Below are positions 45,837 to 55,170 of a DNA stretch of 64,000 bases, in pieces. Source of the stretch: BOG-1155 sp963717985. GTDB lineage: Bacteria > Desulfobacterota > Syntrophorhabdia > Syntrophorhabdales > WCHB1-27. The stretch lies in the NCBI GenBank assembly GCA_963717985.1, contig CAVQYC010000001.1, positions 124,001 through 188,000 of the forward strand, given 5' to 3'. Under the pieces are notes generated by a model. That model had not been told where the DNA came from, made no database searches, and saw nothing but the letters and a program-made list of their open reading frames with translations. Position numbers and translations under genes: made by a program. Every line of letters begins with the position of its first letter. The stretch's first letter is position 1.

Positions 45837-46352
45837 AAGGAATGGACTCCCGTCCGGTTCTTTTTCTATCCATGCGTGGGCAAACGCCCAAACGGCGTGG
45901 CCCTTTCGCGCCCCAAGGAGCGGTGTGCGGAACACGGTGGAGTGCGAGGGAGGGGATGAGATGGGGGCTTCCTCCGTCGTCTCCAGGCCTGAAGATACCA
46001 TTTGATGCGGCAATGCTCGCTTCAGGCTGTCCGCCCGTTGCAAGAAATCGCAGGTGAAGGCCGTAACCACGGCTCATCGTTCTCGACACACGCCTCCACA
46101 ACAAATGACCGAGTTGATTTGACAGTCTGATGCGAGGAATGCCACGCAAAAGTCGTAACACGAGCGTCACCGAGAGCCGGCTTTCGCAGCGATCCGCTGC
46201 ACCCGGTAGCGGTGCACTTTGAAGTAGAAGGCCAAGGGGGTGTTATTTTGTCAAATCAATGAGGCGGTCGGCTCGTTATTTCATGCGCTGCGCTGTGTCC
46301 ACCGTACCGTTAACGCATTGAAAAAGAGCACCGCAGCCGGGAGGTCGCCGGC
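45837..46352. other. Intergenic stretch without recognised gene
   Basis: These 516 bases separate the regulator from a convergent toxin gene. There are small inverted repeats (for example around 46188-46215), but nothing that I can name and no ORF with family features. Confidence 0.45.
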
Positions 46353-46640
46353 TCATTCCTGTCTTACAAACCTGGATGTTTCTTCATAGATGCGGCTTCG
46401 TGGTCCAATTGCGACAACCTGCACTGCCGTTTTTGATACTTTGTAGATTATCCTCAGCCGGCCGATTTTGAAGCTTCTCAGTCCCGCCAGATTGTCTCGG
46501 AGCGCCTTTCCGGATGTCGGATCAGACAGGATGATTTTAAGGGAAGCCCTCACCTTTTTCTTGAGACCCGGATGCATTCCGCGAATGAGACTCACGAGGT
46601 CCTCCGGCATCCGCAACGTGTAACCGCTACTTGTCCTCAA
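46353..46640 (-). CDS. RelE/ParE-family toxin
   Basis: Up to 95 residues. An N-terminal helix (MPEDLVSLIRGMHPGLKKKVRASLKIILSDP) leads into the core GKALRDNLAGLRSFKIGRLRIIYKV and IGPRSRIYEE, a RelE-like cytotoxic mRNase pattern. It overlaps the antitoxin gene by 14 bases. The first ATG (46640) or the internal one at 46610 may be used; the longer form fits the overlap. Target not determinable. Confidence 0.78.
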   Translation of the reverse strand: MRTSSGYTLRMPEDLVSLIRGMHPGLKKKVRASLKIILSDPTSGKALRDNLAGLRSFKIGRLRIIYKVSKTAVQVVAIGPRSRIYEETSRFVRQE

Positions 46641-46893
46641 AGAGATCCTCTAAGGTGTAGAGTCTGGTTTTCCTATCTTTAAACTGTTGCAGGCCATTCT
46701 TGATCTCATCGATGAGTCCGGGCTGAGACTTCACCGCGACTGTCTCTTTCCAGCTCTCGTACTCATCGGGACTCACCAGTATAGCAGCGGGACGGCCGTT
46801 TCTGGTAATAATGACCTCTTCATCCGTTGCCTCTACTCGATCCACAAGGGCGCTCAATTTCATTTTTACTTCGGAAAGGGGGAGAGTCTTCAT
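46627..46893 (-). CDS. Phd/YefM-family antitoxin
   Basis: About 88 residues. It starts MKTLPLSEVKMKLSALVDRVEATDEEVIITRNGRPAAILVSPDEYESW, a clear Phd/YefM DNA-binding half, followed by a toxin-binding C-terminus (TLEDLFEDK). I chose the ATG at 46893 because GGAGG lies 6 bases before it. A perfect palindrome sits just upstream as probable operator. Partner of the RelE-like toxin behind it. Confidence 0.83.
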   Translation of the reverse strand: MKTLPLSEVKMKLSALVDRVEATDEEVIITRNGRPAAILVSPDEYESWKETVAVKSQPGLIDEIKNGLQQFKDRKTRLYTLEDLFEDK

Positions 46894-46903
46894 TCCTGCC
46901 TCC

Positions 46904-46923
46904 AATTATGGTCAACCATAATT
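46904..46923. promoter_or_regulatory. Perfect palindromic operator of the Phd/RelE-type pair
   Basis: AATTATGGT and ACCATAATT are exact complements separated by CA, directly upstream of the antitoxin ribosome site. It is a likely antitoxin-binding site. Confidence 0.65.
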
Positions 46924-47124
46924 AAGACTAATCGTAGCACCGGGCCGCAGGGATGTCAACCGATGACCATCGTAGTTATTTTGAGGAGACGGGTCGGCCC
47001 GTGACTGTCTGATTGCTTCCGAGCAGCTTGAGCATGGCCACGCCACCGGCATCGACGGCTACTCTGTCGGACAAAAATAGGAGGAACTTATGGGAGCAGA
47101 ACTGATATTTTGAGCGGAGAACGC

Positions 47125-48465
47125 TCAGGCTTCGGTCTTGCGGGTGCGGCGGTGTTTGCGCCGCCTCTTTCTTCTTCTTTTCGGGCGGCCTTCGTCGGCT
47201 GGCGGTTCTGGAGACGTGAAGGAAGGGGCCTCCGCAAGAAAGGCGTCCCACCATTCCAAAGAGGCGCGATGTTCCCCTCTCGTCTCCGCCGTAAGACGGA
47301 GATACGTCAGGGCGTCGCCAAATTCAGGCCTGGCGGCCAGAGAGACGGGCCGTCGCGGCAGCATTTTTTGCAGGGAAGGTTGGAGAGCGAGGATGGCGCG
47401 CAGTCGAGTGCCGACCCGTCCCGGGATGGCCACGGCCCCGGAGATTTCTGCCATGAAAAGGGCACATGTCTTATCCAGTGCCTGCTGGCGCGGAATGCCG
47501 TCACGGTGCAGCGTCTGCGCCGCCTCCTCCAGAAGGGGGCCGAAGAGTGCTGTCAGGAAAAGCGCAAGCGTGTAGGGTGTGCCGCTTTGATACAGCCTAT
47601 CGAGCCATTCAAGGTTCGCCTCAAGCAATGTCAGGCGATGGCTTTCTCCATAGATCCACCGGCTGAGGTTGGGAAAAAGGGCCGCAATGAGCCCGCTCTT
47701 CTCCATGAGGCTGAAAGCCGGCCGAGTGGAGCCGAGGAGGAAGAGTTTCTGCGCCTCCTCATAGAGCCTCGACGGTGAAACGCGCGAGATGGTGAAGGAG
47801 AGCTCGCAGATGCTTTCCCAGGCGGCAGGTTCTATGACGAAGTCATGGGATGCGGCAAACCGAATAGCGCGGAGCATGCGTACAGGATCTTCCGTAAACC
47901 GGACACCGGGGTCGCCGATGGGACGAATAAGCCGCAGCGTGAGGTCGCTCAGCCCGGTGCTGTAGTCGATAACCGAAGCATCGGCAATATTGTAAGCGAG
48001 GGCGTTGATGGTGAAGTCACGGCGGAGGGCATCCTCCTCCGGCGTCCCGAAGACGTTGTCCACAAGCACCATGCCGTCCTCGTCCTTGATGTGGCGGGGA
48101 GGGCGGTTAGGGCGGCCTGTCTCTTCCGTCTCCTCATTGTCGGAAGGGAGAGCAGCCCGGCGGAACGTGGATACTTCTATGATTTCATTCTGAAAATGGA
48201 GATGGGCCAGTCTGAAACGGCGGCCTATGAGACGGCAGTTGCGGAAAAGCCGCTTGATCTGGCCCGGTGTGGCGTTCGTGGCGATGTCGAAGTCTTTGGG
48301 GGTTCGCCCCAGGAGCAGGTCGCGGACACATCCCCCTACCAGGCAGGCGATGAAGTCGTGTGCGTGGAGCCGGTAGAGCGTGCGCAACGCATTCGGGCTC
48401 ACATGCTTTCGTGATACGCGGTGCTCCTTCCGGGGTACGATTCTTGGTTCCACGCTCTTCACCAT
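47125..48465 (-). CDS. pcnB: Poly(A) polymerase I
   Basis: A 446-residue class II nucleotidyltransferase. The N-terminal PRKEHRVSRKHVSPNALRTLYRL and the head domain CLVGGCVRDLLLGRTPKDFDIATNATPGQIKRLF carry the catalytic DxD (DFD). The RNCRLIGRRFRLAHLHF segment and RRDFTINALAY follow. The combination and the basic C-terminal tail (RPKRRRKRRRKHRR) distinguish PcnB from CCA-adding enzymes. It adds A tails that mark RNA for decay. It is divergent from the acyl-CoA synthetase gene. Confidence 0.9.
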   Translation of the reverse strand: MVKSVEPRIVPRKEHRVSRKHVSPNALRTLYRLHAHDFIACLVGGCVRDLLLGRTPKDFDIATNATPGQIKRLFRNCRLIGRRFRLAHLHFQNEIIEVSTFRRAALPSDNEETEETGRPNRPPRHIKDEDGMVLVDNVFGTPEEDALRRDFTINALAYNIADASVIDYSTGLSDLTLRLIRPIGDPGVRFTEDPVRMLRAIRFAASHDFVIEPAAWESICELSFTISRVSPSRLYEEAQKLFLLGSTRPAFSLMEKSGLIAALFPNLSRWIYGESHRLTLLEANLEWLDRLYQSGTPYTLALFLTALFGPLLEEAAQTLHRDGIPRQQALDKTCALFMAEISGAVAIPGRVGTRLRAILALQPSLQKMLPRRPVSLAARPEFGDALTYLRLTAETRGEHRASLEWWDAFLAEAPSFTSPEPPADEGRPKRRRKRRRKHRRTRKTEA

Positions 48466-48643
48466 AGCACACCCGGCAGAAAAAGGAAACGTTCGGACAA
48501 CAATCGATTGAGTTTTGATACAACTGTTCCATTTTAAACCAACGAGTCCGGGTGGAAGCCCCGGACACCGGATCGAAGCCCCGGGCGGCAGACACCTCGA
48601 TTCTCCCCCTCAAACCGGTGCTCCCCGTGATTGACTTACGTAG

Positions 48644-48660
48644 TGGCACGACAATTGCTA
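48644..48660 (+). promoter_or_regulatory. Sigma-54 promoter
   Basis: TGGCACGACAATTGCTA matches the consensus TGGCACG-N4-TTGCW exactly, with the GG and GC dinucleotides correctly spaced. It lies 121 bases upstream of the acyl-CoA synthetase start and reads toward it. An NtrC-type activator gene lies downstream of that gene on the other strand. Confidence 0.85.
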
Positions 48661-48780
48661 TCAACCAAAAGATAGTGAATTCACGTACTCAGGCGGCCGA
48701 GGAGTCGGCTATCATCGGGACTGGTCTGCGAGGAGGCCGGTTCGGCAACGCTATTTTTATGAGAGAGAGGAGATGTGCAC

Positions 48781-50355
48781 ATGGAACAGAAGAAGACATT
48801 TTCCACTATACGGACGCTTATCAATAGAAACGCCTTCCTCTATCCCGATCGCATCGCGATGAAGGAGGTTGAGGGGAACAGGAGCTACACCTATGGGGCC
48901 TTGAAGGAGAGGGTCAATAGGATGGGCAACGCCCTGCACGCGCTGGGCGCGCAGAAGGGGGACCGCGTCGCGATCCTCAGCCAGAACAGCTTCGAGTACA
49001 TCGAGTCCGCCCTGAGCGTGCCCAACGCGGGCTTTACGTACGTAGTCTGCAACTTCAGGCTCGCCCCGCCGGAGATAGGCGCCGTGCTCTCCGATGCGGA
49101 ACCGACCATACTGTTCGTGCAGCAGCAGTTTGTCGAGATCGCCCTGAAGCTGAAGGACGCCATTCCCTCGATCAGGCATTTCGTCTATATAGGCCCGGCC
49201 GGGAAGAGGCCGGAAGGGTGGCATGATTACGAGGATCTTATACGTAATGCCTCTCCCGCCGATCAGACCGTCGAGATCGTCGAGGAAGACGTGGCGATGT
49301 TCATGTACACGAGCGGGACAACGGGTCTCCCGAAGGGCGTCATGCAGACGCACGGGAACTTCTACCACGCGGGCCGCGTCTGCTCAAGGAACAATGATTT
49401 GCGCATGGAGGACCGCGTTTTCATCGTCTGCCCCATGTACCACATCACCGCCCATTATACCTTCTTCGGGGCCTTCTATGCCGTGTGTCCCGTCCACGTC
49501 TTCACCAGGTGGGATGTGGACCTCTTCCTGTCGACCACGGAGAAGGAAAAGCTGACGGCGGGCATGTTCGCCACACCCATGGTCATGATGATACTCGACT
49601 CGCCCAACCTGAAAAAATATGACCTCTCCAGTTGGAGATCGCTCTGGTTCGCCGGGGCAGGCATCATACCGTCGGTCTACAAGCAGTTTATCGAGACCTT
49701 CGGCAATATCCTGGGCGAGCATCACGGCACTACCGAATCGACAGGGGTGACGACGAACCTCTCCGTGAGGGACATCGGAGATGCCTTTGACAGGGGAGAT
49801 CACAGCATACTGGAATCCTGCGGCAGGGCCGGCTACGACATGGAAATACTCGTGGTGGACGGAAACGGCAACGCCGTCGCCCCCGGCGGGATAGGGGAGA
49901 TGATCATCAGGGGTCCGGGGATGTCTCTCGGGTACTGGAGAAAGGATGCGGAGACGGAGAAGGCTTTCAGGGGAGAATGGTTCCACACGGAGGACCTCTG
50001 CTCAATCGACGAGAGGGGCTACATACGGGTGATCGACCGTCTGAAAGACATGATCATCACGGGTGGCGAGAACGTGTACCCGGCTGAAGTGGAAAAAGTG
50101 CTCCACGCGTGCCCGAGCGTGAAGGAATCCTGCGTGATAGGGACACCGCACCCTACCTGGGGGGAGGCAGTCACAGCCGTCTGCGTGCTCAGGGACGGGG
50201 AGGCGGCGAAGCCGGATGAGTTGATCGGCTACTGCAAGGGTAAAATTGCGGGATACAAGGTACCGAAAGTGGTCCACATCGTGCCGGAGCTGCCGCGGAA
50301 TGCGGCCGGCAAGGTGCTGAAGAGAGAGTTGCGGGAACAGTACGCCAGGGCATAA
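48781..50355 (+). CDS. AMP-dependent acyl-CoA synthetase/ligase
   Basis: A 524-residue ANL-superfamily enzyme. The P-loop is MFMYTSGTTGLPKGVMQTHGN. It has the A5 motif GEHHGTTESTGV, the hinge EDLCSIDERGYIRVIDRLKDMIITGGENVYPAEVE and the catalytic lysine region RNAAGKVLKRELREQ. It activates a carboxylic acid with ATP and CoA; overall similarity is to long- or medium-chain fatty acid ligases, but the substrate is unknown. ATG 48781 has AGGAG upstream. A sigma-54 promoter precedes it, so expression is probably signal-dependent. Confidence 0.9.
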   Translation: MEQKKTFSTIRTLINRNAFLYPDRIAMKEVEGNRSYTYGALKERVNRMGNALHALGAQKGDRVAILSQNSFEYIESALSVPNAGFTYVVCNFRLAPPEIGAVLSDAEPTILFVQQQFVEIALKLKDAIPSIRHFVYIGPAGKRPEGWHDYEDLIRNASPADQTVEIVEEDVAMFMYTSGTTGLPKGVMQTHGNFYHAGRVCSRNNDLRMEDRVFIVCPMYHITAHYTFFGAFYAVCPVHVFTRWDVDLFLSTTEKEKLTAGMFATPMVMMILDSPNLKKYDLSSWRSLWFAGAGIIPSVYKQFIETFGNILGEHHGTTESTGVTTNLSVRDIGDAFDRGDHSILESCGRAGYDMEILVVDGNGNAVAPGGIGEMIIRGPGMSLGYWRKDAETEKAFRGEWFHTEDLCSIDERGYIRVIDRLKDMIITGGENVYPAEVEKVLHACPSVKESCVIGTPHPTWGEAVTAVCVLRDGEAAKPDELIGYCKGKIAGYKVPKVVHIVPELPRNAAGKVLKRELREQYARA

Positions 50356-50388
50356 TCGAGGGGCGCCTTGACATAGGCAGGCGCCGGC

Positions 50389-51753
50389 CTACTCTTCGTT
50401 TCCGGGCAGACCGGCGCCCAGCTTGCTGTAGAGCTTTCTCCTGCTGATGCCCAGGAGACGGGCTGCCTTGCTCTTGTTGCCGCCGACGGAGCCGAGCACC
50501 CTCTCCACGTATTCCGCCTCCAGTGTGGCAAGGCTCAAAAGCCCTTCGGCCTTCGGCTTTTGATGTTCCCCGGCTGCCACCACATGGATCAGCATATCTT
50601 CGGGGAGGTCATCGGCCACAATCTCTTCGCGCTTGCCGCTGAGAAGGACGGACCTCTCGACGACCATGGCGAGCTCTCTCACGTTGCCCGGCCAGTCATA
50701 TGACATGAGGACCTTCATGGCTTCCTTCGAGAGACGTTTCTTTTTCCCGGCTTTCCGGCCGAACTTCTCGACAAAATGGCTTGCCAGAAGAAGTATGTCT
50801 TCCTCCCGCTTCCGGAGAGGGGGAAGGGTGATGGTAAAGCCGTTGATGCGATAGAAGAGGTCTTTCCGAAACCTGGCCGCTTCTATGGCGCCCTTCAGGT
50901 CCGCGTTCGTGGCAAAGATGTAGCGGACGTTGATCTGCGTCTCTCTCGTATCCCCCAGTTTCATAAAGGTGCCCGTCTCGAGGACCCTCAGTATCTTCGC
51001 CTGTATGCTCATTTCCATGTCGCCCACTTCATCGATGAAGAAGGTCCCTTCGTGGGCGATCTCCAAAAGTCCCATCTTGCTGGCCCCTGCCCCTGTGAAG
51101 GCCCCTTTCTTGTAGCCGAAGAGCTCGCTCTCGAGGATGGGCGGCTGCAAGGTGCTCGAATTGATCGCCACGAAGGGGTTCCCGGAGCGGGGGCTCAAAT
51201 CGTGTATGGCCCGCGCCGCCAGCTCCTTTCCCGTGCCCGTTTCCCCGATAAGCAGGACGGGGGCGGCGGAAGGGGCGACGAGGGCTATCAGCTCCTTCGC
51301 CTTCTTCATCTGCAGGCTCGTGCCGATCATCTCGTCGTGGGCATGTATCCTCTGGAGGTGTTCTTCGAGTAGTATGTTCTTTTCCTTCAGGGCCTTCTTT
51401 TCGTGGGCCTTCAGGATGACACTGGCGAGCTCGGGGAATTTGCACGGCTTCGTGAGGTAGTCGTAAGCGCCCAGCTTCATTGACTGGATGGCGGTATTGA
51501 CGGAGGCATAGCCCGTCAGCATGATGACCTCCATGGTCGGCTCCATCTGCTTGAGGCGCAGGAGCAGCTCCACACCATCGAGGTCGGGGAGTTTTATGTC
51601 GACGACCGCCACATCGAAGATCTCGTTCGGGATGAGGGAAAGGGCGTCTCCCGCACGCGAAACAATGACCACATCCATGCCTTCATCGGTGAGCTGCTCC
51701 TTGAAGGCTTCAGCCAAACGCACTTCATCATCAACGATTAACACGCGAACCAT
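50389..51753 (-). CDS. Sigma-54-dependent response regulator (NtrC/AtoC family)
   Basis: 454 residues in the order receiver (VRVLIVDDEVRLAEAF, phosphoacceptor Asp in VVDIKLPDLDG), AAA+ domain with Walker A LLIGETGTGKELAARAIH, the GAFTGA loop that contacts sigma-54, Walker B TFFIDEVGDM and sensor RKDLFYRINGF, then a Fis-type helix-turn-helix (GGNKSKAARLLGISRRKLYSKL). It would activate sigma-54 promoters when phosphorylated by the kinase encoded 6 bases upstream. The sigma-54 promoter of the acyl-CoA synthetase is the obvious nearby target. Confidence 0.94.
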   Translation of the reverse strand: MVRVLIVDDEVRLAEAFKEQLTDEGMDVVIVSRAGDALSLIPNEIFDVAVVDIKLPDLDGVELLLRLKQMEPTMEVIMLTGYASVNTAIQSMKLGAYDYLTKPCKFPELASVILKAHEKKALKEKNILLEEHLQRIHAHDEMIGTSLQMKKAKELIALVAPSAAPVLLIGETGTGKELAARAIHDLSPRSGNPFVAINSSTLQPPILESELFGYKKGAFTGAGASKMGLLEIAHEGTFFIDEVGDMEMSIQAKILRVLETGTFMKLGDTRETQINVRYIFATNADLKGAIEAARFRKDLFYRINGFTITLPPLRKREEDILLLASHFVEKFGRKAGKKKRLSKEAMKVLMSYDWPGNVRELAMVVERSVLLSGKREEIVADDLPEDMLIHVVAAGEHQKPKAEGLLSLATLEAEYVERVLGSVGGNKSKAARLLGISRRKLYSKLGAGLPGNEE

Positions 51754-51759
51754 TTTTAT

Positions 51760-53748
51760 CTACCTTTCATCCTCCGCCTTCCCCGACAGAGGGAGAGTGA
51801 CCACAAATATCGTGCCGCATCCCGGCCTCTCCTCCAGTCTCACCGTGCCCCCCATGTTGCTGAGCAGCTCCCGGCAGAGCGAGAGCCCGAGGCCTATGCC
51901 TTTTTTCCGCTCCTTTGTGGTGAAAAACGGCTCAAAGATCTTGTCTGCAATCGATGCGGGGATGCCTACCCCATTATCCTCCACCTCAACGATGAGCTTT
52001 GTCTTTTCGGCTCCGGTCCTGATCACTATCACCGCGTCCAGTCTCCCCTCAACGGCATCGAGGGCATTCGTCAGGAGGTTCAGGAAGACCTGTCGAAGAC
52101 CGGCGATATCGGCCTTCGCCGGGGGCAGCCCGGAGCCAAGCTCTCTGACGACCCTCACGCTCGATTTGCCCACGTTGATCAGCTCTAGCAGGCCACTGAG
52201 CAATCCGTTTATATCGACCTCCGTGACATCAGACCCCTCTTTCTGGGGCAGGCTTAAAAGGTCGTCGATCACGATCTTGCACCTGAACGCCTCCTCCGCG
52301 ACGATGTCGAGATAGCCGGAAAGCTTCTCCCGCTCGGCCTGTTTCTGACCCTTTTGCGAGAAATGTTTCTTTGCGAGCTCCGCATAGGCGACGACCATGG
52401 CGAGGGGGTTGTTTAGCTGATGGGCGATGCCCGCTGCAAGCTTCCCTATGAACGACATCTTCGCTTCCTGCATGAGCTTGGCCCTCGTCGTCACCCTATC
52501 CGTTGTTTCTTCTATGATACAGAGAAGACCTTCGACGCTCCCATTCTTCCCTTTAAGGGGAACGCCCTTAAAGTCGATATAGAGTTTCTTATCGCCTTTC
52601 CAATTGACGAAAGGAGAGTCCCAGAGCTGGAAAGGCGTCCCCTGCAAGCCCTTCTTGATGTGCTTCGCAAGGCCCGATTTTATCGTAAAGGGGTTCTTCA
52701 GCCAGTTGAAGCCGATCAACTTCTCCTCGGCCTTCGCGCCGAGACCGGTGAGGGCGCCCAGCGCGGGGTTGACGCTCGTGAACAGACCCTCCCTGCTCAG
52801 GGTGAAGATCGCCACCGGCGCGTGATCGACTATCGTCTTATTGAGCTCATTGGCGAGACGCAATTCATATTCCGACTTCTTTTTTTCGGTCACATCCTCG
52901 ATGTTTCCCTCGTAGCGGATGTCGGGGCCATAGGGGTTGCGCGTCACGCGGGCGTTGATGGAGACCCAGATCTTGCTGCCGTCTTTCCTGTAATATTCGC
53001 ACTCGAATCCCCGGATTATGCCGTTCCTTTCAAGAATGCGCATGAACTGGGTGCGCCGTCCGGGCTCAACGTACAACTGATGGCTCATGTCCGTCACCGC
53101 CGCGACAAACTCCTCGGGAGAGCCGTACCCCATCATCTTTGCCAACACCGGGTTTACCACGATGAATTGTCCCGCGGGTGTGCTCTGAAAAATACCCTCC
53201 ACCGCGTTTTCGAATATACCCCGGTATTTCTCTTCCGCGCTACGCAGCAACTCTTCCGCACGCTTCCGCTCGGTGATGTCCTGCAGCGTCCCGATGACGG
53301 CCGATTCCCCCTGGTATTGGGTCCTGGACGCGTAGACCTCCACGCTCACCGCGCGCCGGTCTTTCGTGAGCCCCAGGAATTCATAGCGGACGGACTTGAT
53401 CTCGCCCGATAACCTCCTGCGTATGCTCTCTTCCACCATGTCCTCGTCCCCGGGCGCAACCAGGTCCCTGGGGGACTTCTTGTCGACAACCTCTTTGACG
53501 TCATAGCGGAATATCTCGGCAAACCTCGGGTTTACGTATCTGAACAGGCCGTGCTGTATGAGGTAGATGCCCACGAGGGATTTTTCGGAAAGATCGCGAA
53601 ACTTTCTTTCCGATTCACGGAGCGCCTTTTCAACGGTAACCCATCTCGCCGATGCCTTTGTGTCTGGGCCCGACCGGCGCGGGTAATCTTCATGTGTGTC
53701 TGCGTCACGTTCTCGGCTGTTTCGCCCCGTGGGGCGTGCGGTGCTCAA
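51760..53748 (-). CDS. Multi-PAS cytosolic sensor histidine kinase
   Basis: 662 residues without a membrane helix. Three PAS units follow one another (about 45-155, 165-285 and 295-405; PAC-like GTLQDITERKRAEE and IRYEGNIEDVTEKKKSE mark the joins). Then come a HisKA-type region with the phosphoacceptor His in KLAAGIAHQLNNPLAMV and a HATPase_c with VEDNGVGIP and GIGLGLSLCRELL. It is co-directional with and 6 bases from the NtrC-type regulator, forming a two-component pair. PAS domains suggest sensing of a small molecule, redox or energy state in the cytosol. Confidence 0.92.
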   Translation of the reverse strand: MSTARPTGRNSRERDADTHEDYPRRSGPDTKASARWVTVEKALRESERKFRDLSEKSLVGIYLIQHGLFRYVNPRFAEIFRYDVKEVVDKKSPRDLVAPGDEDMVEESIRRRLSGEIKSVRYEFLGLTKDRRAVSVEVYASRTQYQGESAVIGTLQDITERKRAEELLRSAEEKYRGIFENAVEGIFQSTPAGQFIVVNPVLAKMMGYGSPEEFVAAVTDMSHQLYVEPGRRTQFMRILERNGIIRGFECEYYRKDGSKIWVSINARVTRNPYGPDIRYEGNIEDVTEKKKSEYELRLANELNKTIVDHAPVAIFTLSREGLFTSVNPALGALTGLGAKAEEKLIGFNWLKNPFTIKSGLAKHIKKGLQGTPFQLWDSPFVNWKGDKKLYIDFKGVPLKGKNGSVEGLLCIIEETTDRVTTRAKLMQEAKMSFIGKLAAGIAHQLNNPLAMVVAYAELAKKHFSQKGQKQAEREKLSGYLDIVAEEAFRCKIVIDDLLSLPQKEGSDVTEVDINGLLSGLLELINVGKSSVRVVRELGSGLPPAKADIAGLRQVFLNLLTNALDAVEGRLDAVIVIRTGAEKTKLIVEVEDNGVGIPASIADKIFEPFFTTKERKKGIGLGLSLCRELLSNMGGTVRLEERPGCGTIFVVTLPLSGKAEDER

Positions 53749-53809
53749 AGGTGTAACTCCTTACATACACTTTCGGCTATTTGGCTCCGATTTTCAAGAC
53801 ATTTTTGAG

Positions 53810-55138
53810 TCACCGTTGACCCAGCCACTTACGTTTGGCATACCAGCGGTAAAGGAGATAGGCCTGGACGAACTGGGAGATATTCATTGACCACCAGACC
53901 GAGGCTGCTCCAAAACCAAGTATGACCACACACAGATAGGCCAGCGGTATCCTGACGACCCATATACATAAGGCGACACGGACGAGGACATTTCTCGTAT
54001 CACCGGCCCCGCTCAATCCGCCGCCGAGAATTGCGCCCCATGCCATAAAAGGCTCGCTGATCATGGCGATGTAAAGATACCGGACACTTTCCCTCACCAC
54101 AACCGGATTCTTTGAGAGGACCGAGGCGATCCAGCGGGCGTTGAGAATGACTATGGCCACAAGGAGGGTCACGAGCGTAACCCCTATGAGGGCGGTGACG
54201 AGTCCACTCCGGTAGGCTTCTTCACGCTTTTCTTCACCCAGGAGGTTCCCCACGATCACCGCATTAGCCATATTGAAGGCGAAAGCGGGCAGATAGATCG
54301 CAGATTCGATGCGGAGGCCGGCCGTCAGGGCCGCGAGGATCTCGACCCTGTTTTCCGGCAGCTCGCTGATAATGAGGAAAAGGGCGATGCTGCCTAACTG
54401 CCAGAGTACCTGGAGCGCAGCCATGGGCCACCCGATGTCCACAATCCGTCTGATCGTGCTTCTTGAAAAAGCCCGGATGCCCGTCATAAGGCTTCGCACG
54501 TAAGACAGATTGATGAGACTTCCGATAAATGCGCTTGACGCCGTCGCAAGGGCGATCCCTTTGAAACCCAAAGGGGTGTAAAAGACGAAGAAAATGTTGA
54601 GCCCTACATTGATGAAACAGACAATAGCCATGGTTCTGAGGGAAACCCTGATCCTGTCGCAGGACCTGAGTATCCCGTTACTATTGATGAGCATGTACCC
54701 GAAGAGGAGGCCGGCCGAGTAGATCCGGATGAGGGGTATGCAGAAGGGTTTGAGCTGGGCCGGGATATTGAGCAGCGTTATCAGGAGGGGCGCGAAAACA
54801 ATGCCCACGAACAGAGTCAGCATGCCTGCCGCCGCTGTTGTAATGAGGGACGAAAAAATCGCCCCGGTCAACCGTTCCTTATCTTTCGACGTGTGCAGAC
54901 GGGAGACAACGGATACCGCGCCGACGGTCAGCGCATTGGCAATGACGATGAACATGAAATAGAGCTGAATGACAAAACCGTAGGCGGCTTGAGCGTCTTT
55001 CCCCACCCTGCCCGCCACATAAACGTCCGTTAAGCCGATGAGGAACTCGAACAGCATGATGAGCGTCATCGGCCAGGCTACGTGCCAGCTCCGTGAAACA
55101 AAACATGCGGCCTTTGCGGCTTCAAACCTGCTCAACAA
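53810..55138 (-). CDS. MATE-family efflux transporter
   Basis: A 442-residue membrane protein with about twelve helices. It opens SWHVAWPMTLIMLFEFLIGLTDVYVAGRVG, the first MATE half with its conserved helix. The second half starts near DIGWPMAALQVLWQLGSIALFLII. The protein exports cationic drugs or metabolites using Na+ or H+. It is a single gene without obvious regulator; the substrate is unknown. Confidence 0.9.
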   Translation of the reverse strand: MLSRFEAAKAACFVSRSWHVAWPMTLIMLFEFLIGLTDVYVAGRVGKDAQAAYGFVIQLYFMFIVIANALTVGAVSVVSRLHTSKDKERLTGAIFSSLITTAAAGMLTLFVGIVFAPLLITLLNIPAQLKPFCIPLIRIYSAGLLFGYMLINSNGILRSCDRIRVSLRTMAIVCFINVGLNIFFVFYTPLGFKGIALATASSAFIGSLINLSYVRSLMTGIRAFSRSTIRRIVDIGWPMAALQVLWQLGSIALFLIISELPENRVEILAALTAGLRIESAIYLPAFAFNMANAVIVGNLLGEEKREEAYRSGLVTALIGVTLVTLLVAIVILNARWIASVLSKNPVVVRESVRYLYIAMISEPFMAWGAILGGGLSGAGDTRNVLVRVALCIWVVRIPLAYLCVVILGFGAASVWWSMNISQFVQAYLLYRWYAKRKWLGQR

Positions 55139-55170
55139 GGAAGCACCTTTTCCCGCTCACGGGCTGCCTG

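Noticed and set aside
50360..50395. GGCGCCT/AGGCGCC hairpin between the acyl-CoA synthetase and the NtrC-type gene as intrinsic terminator
   Set aside because: A stem is present but no T tract follows on either strand.
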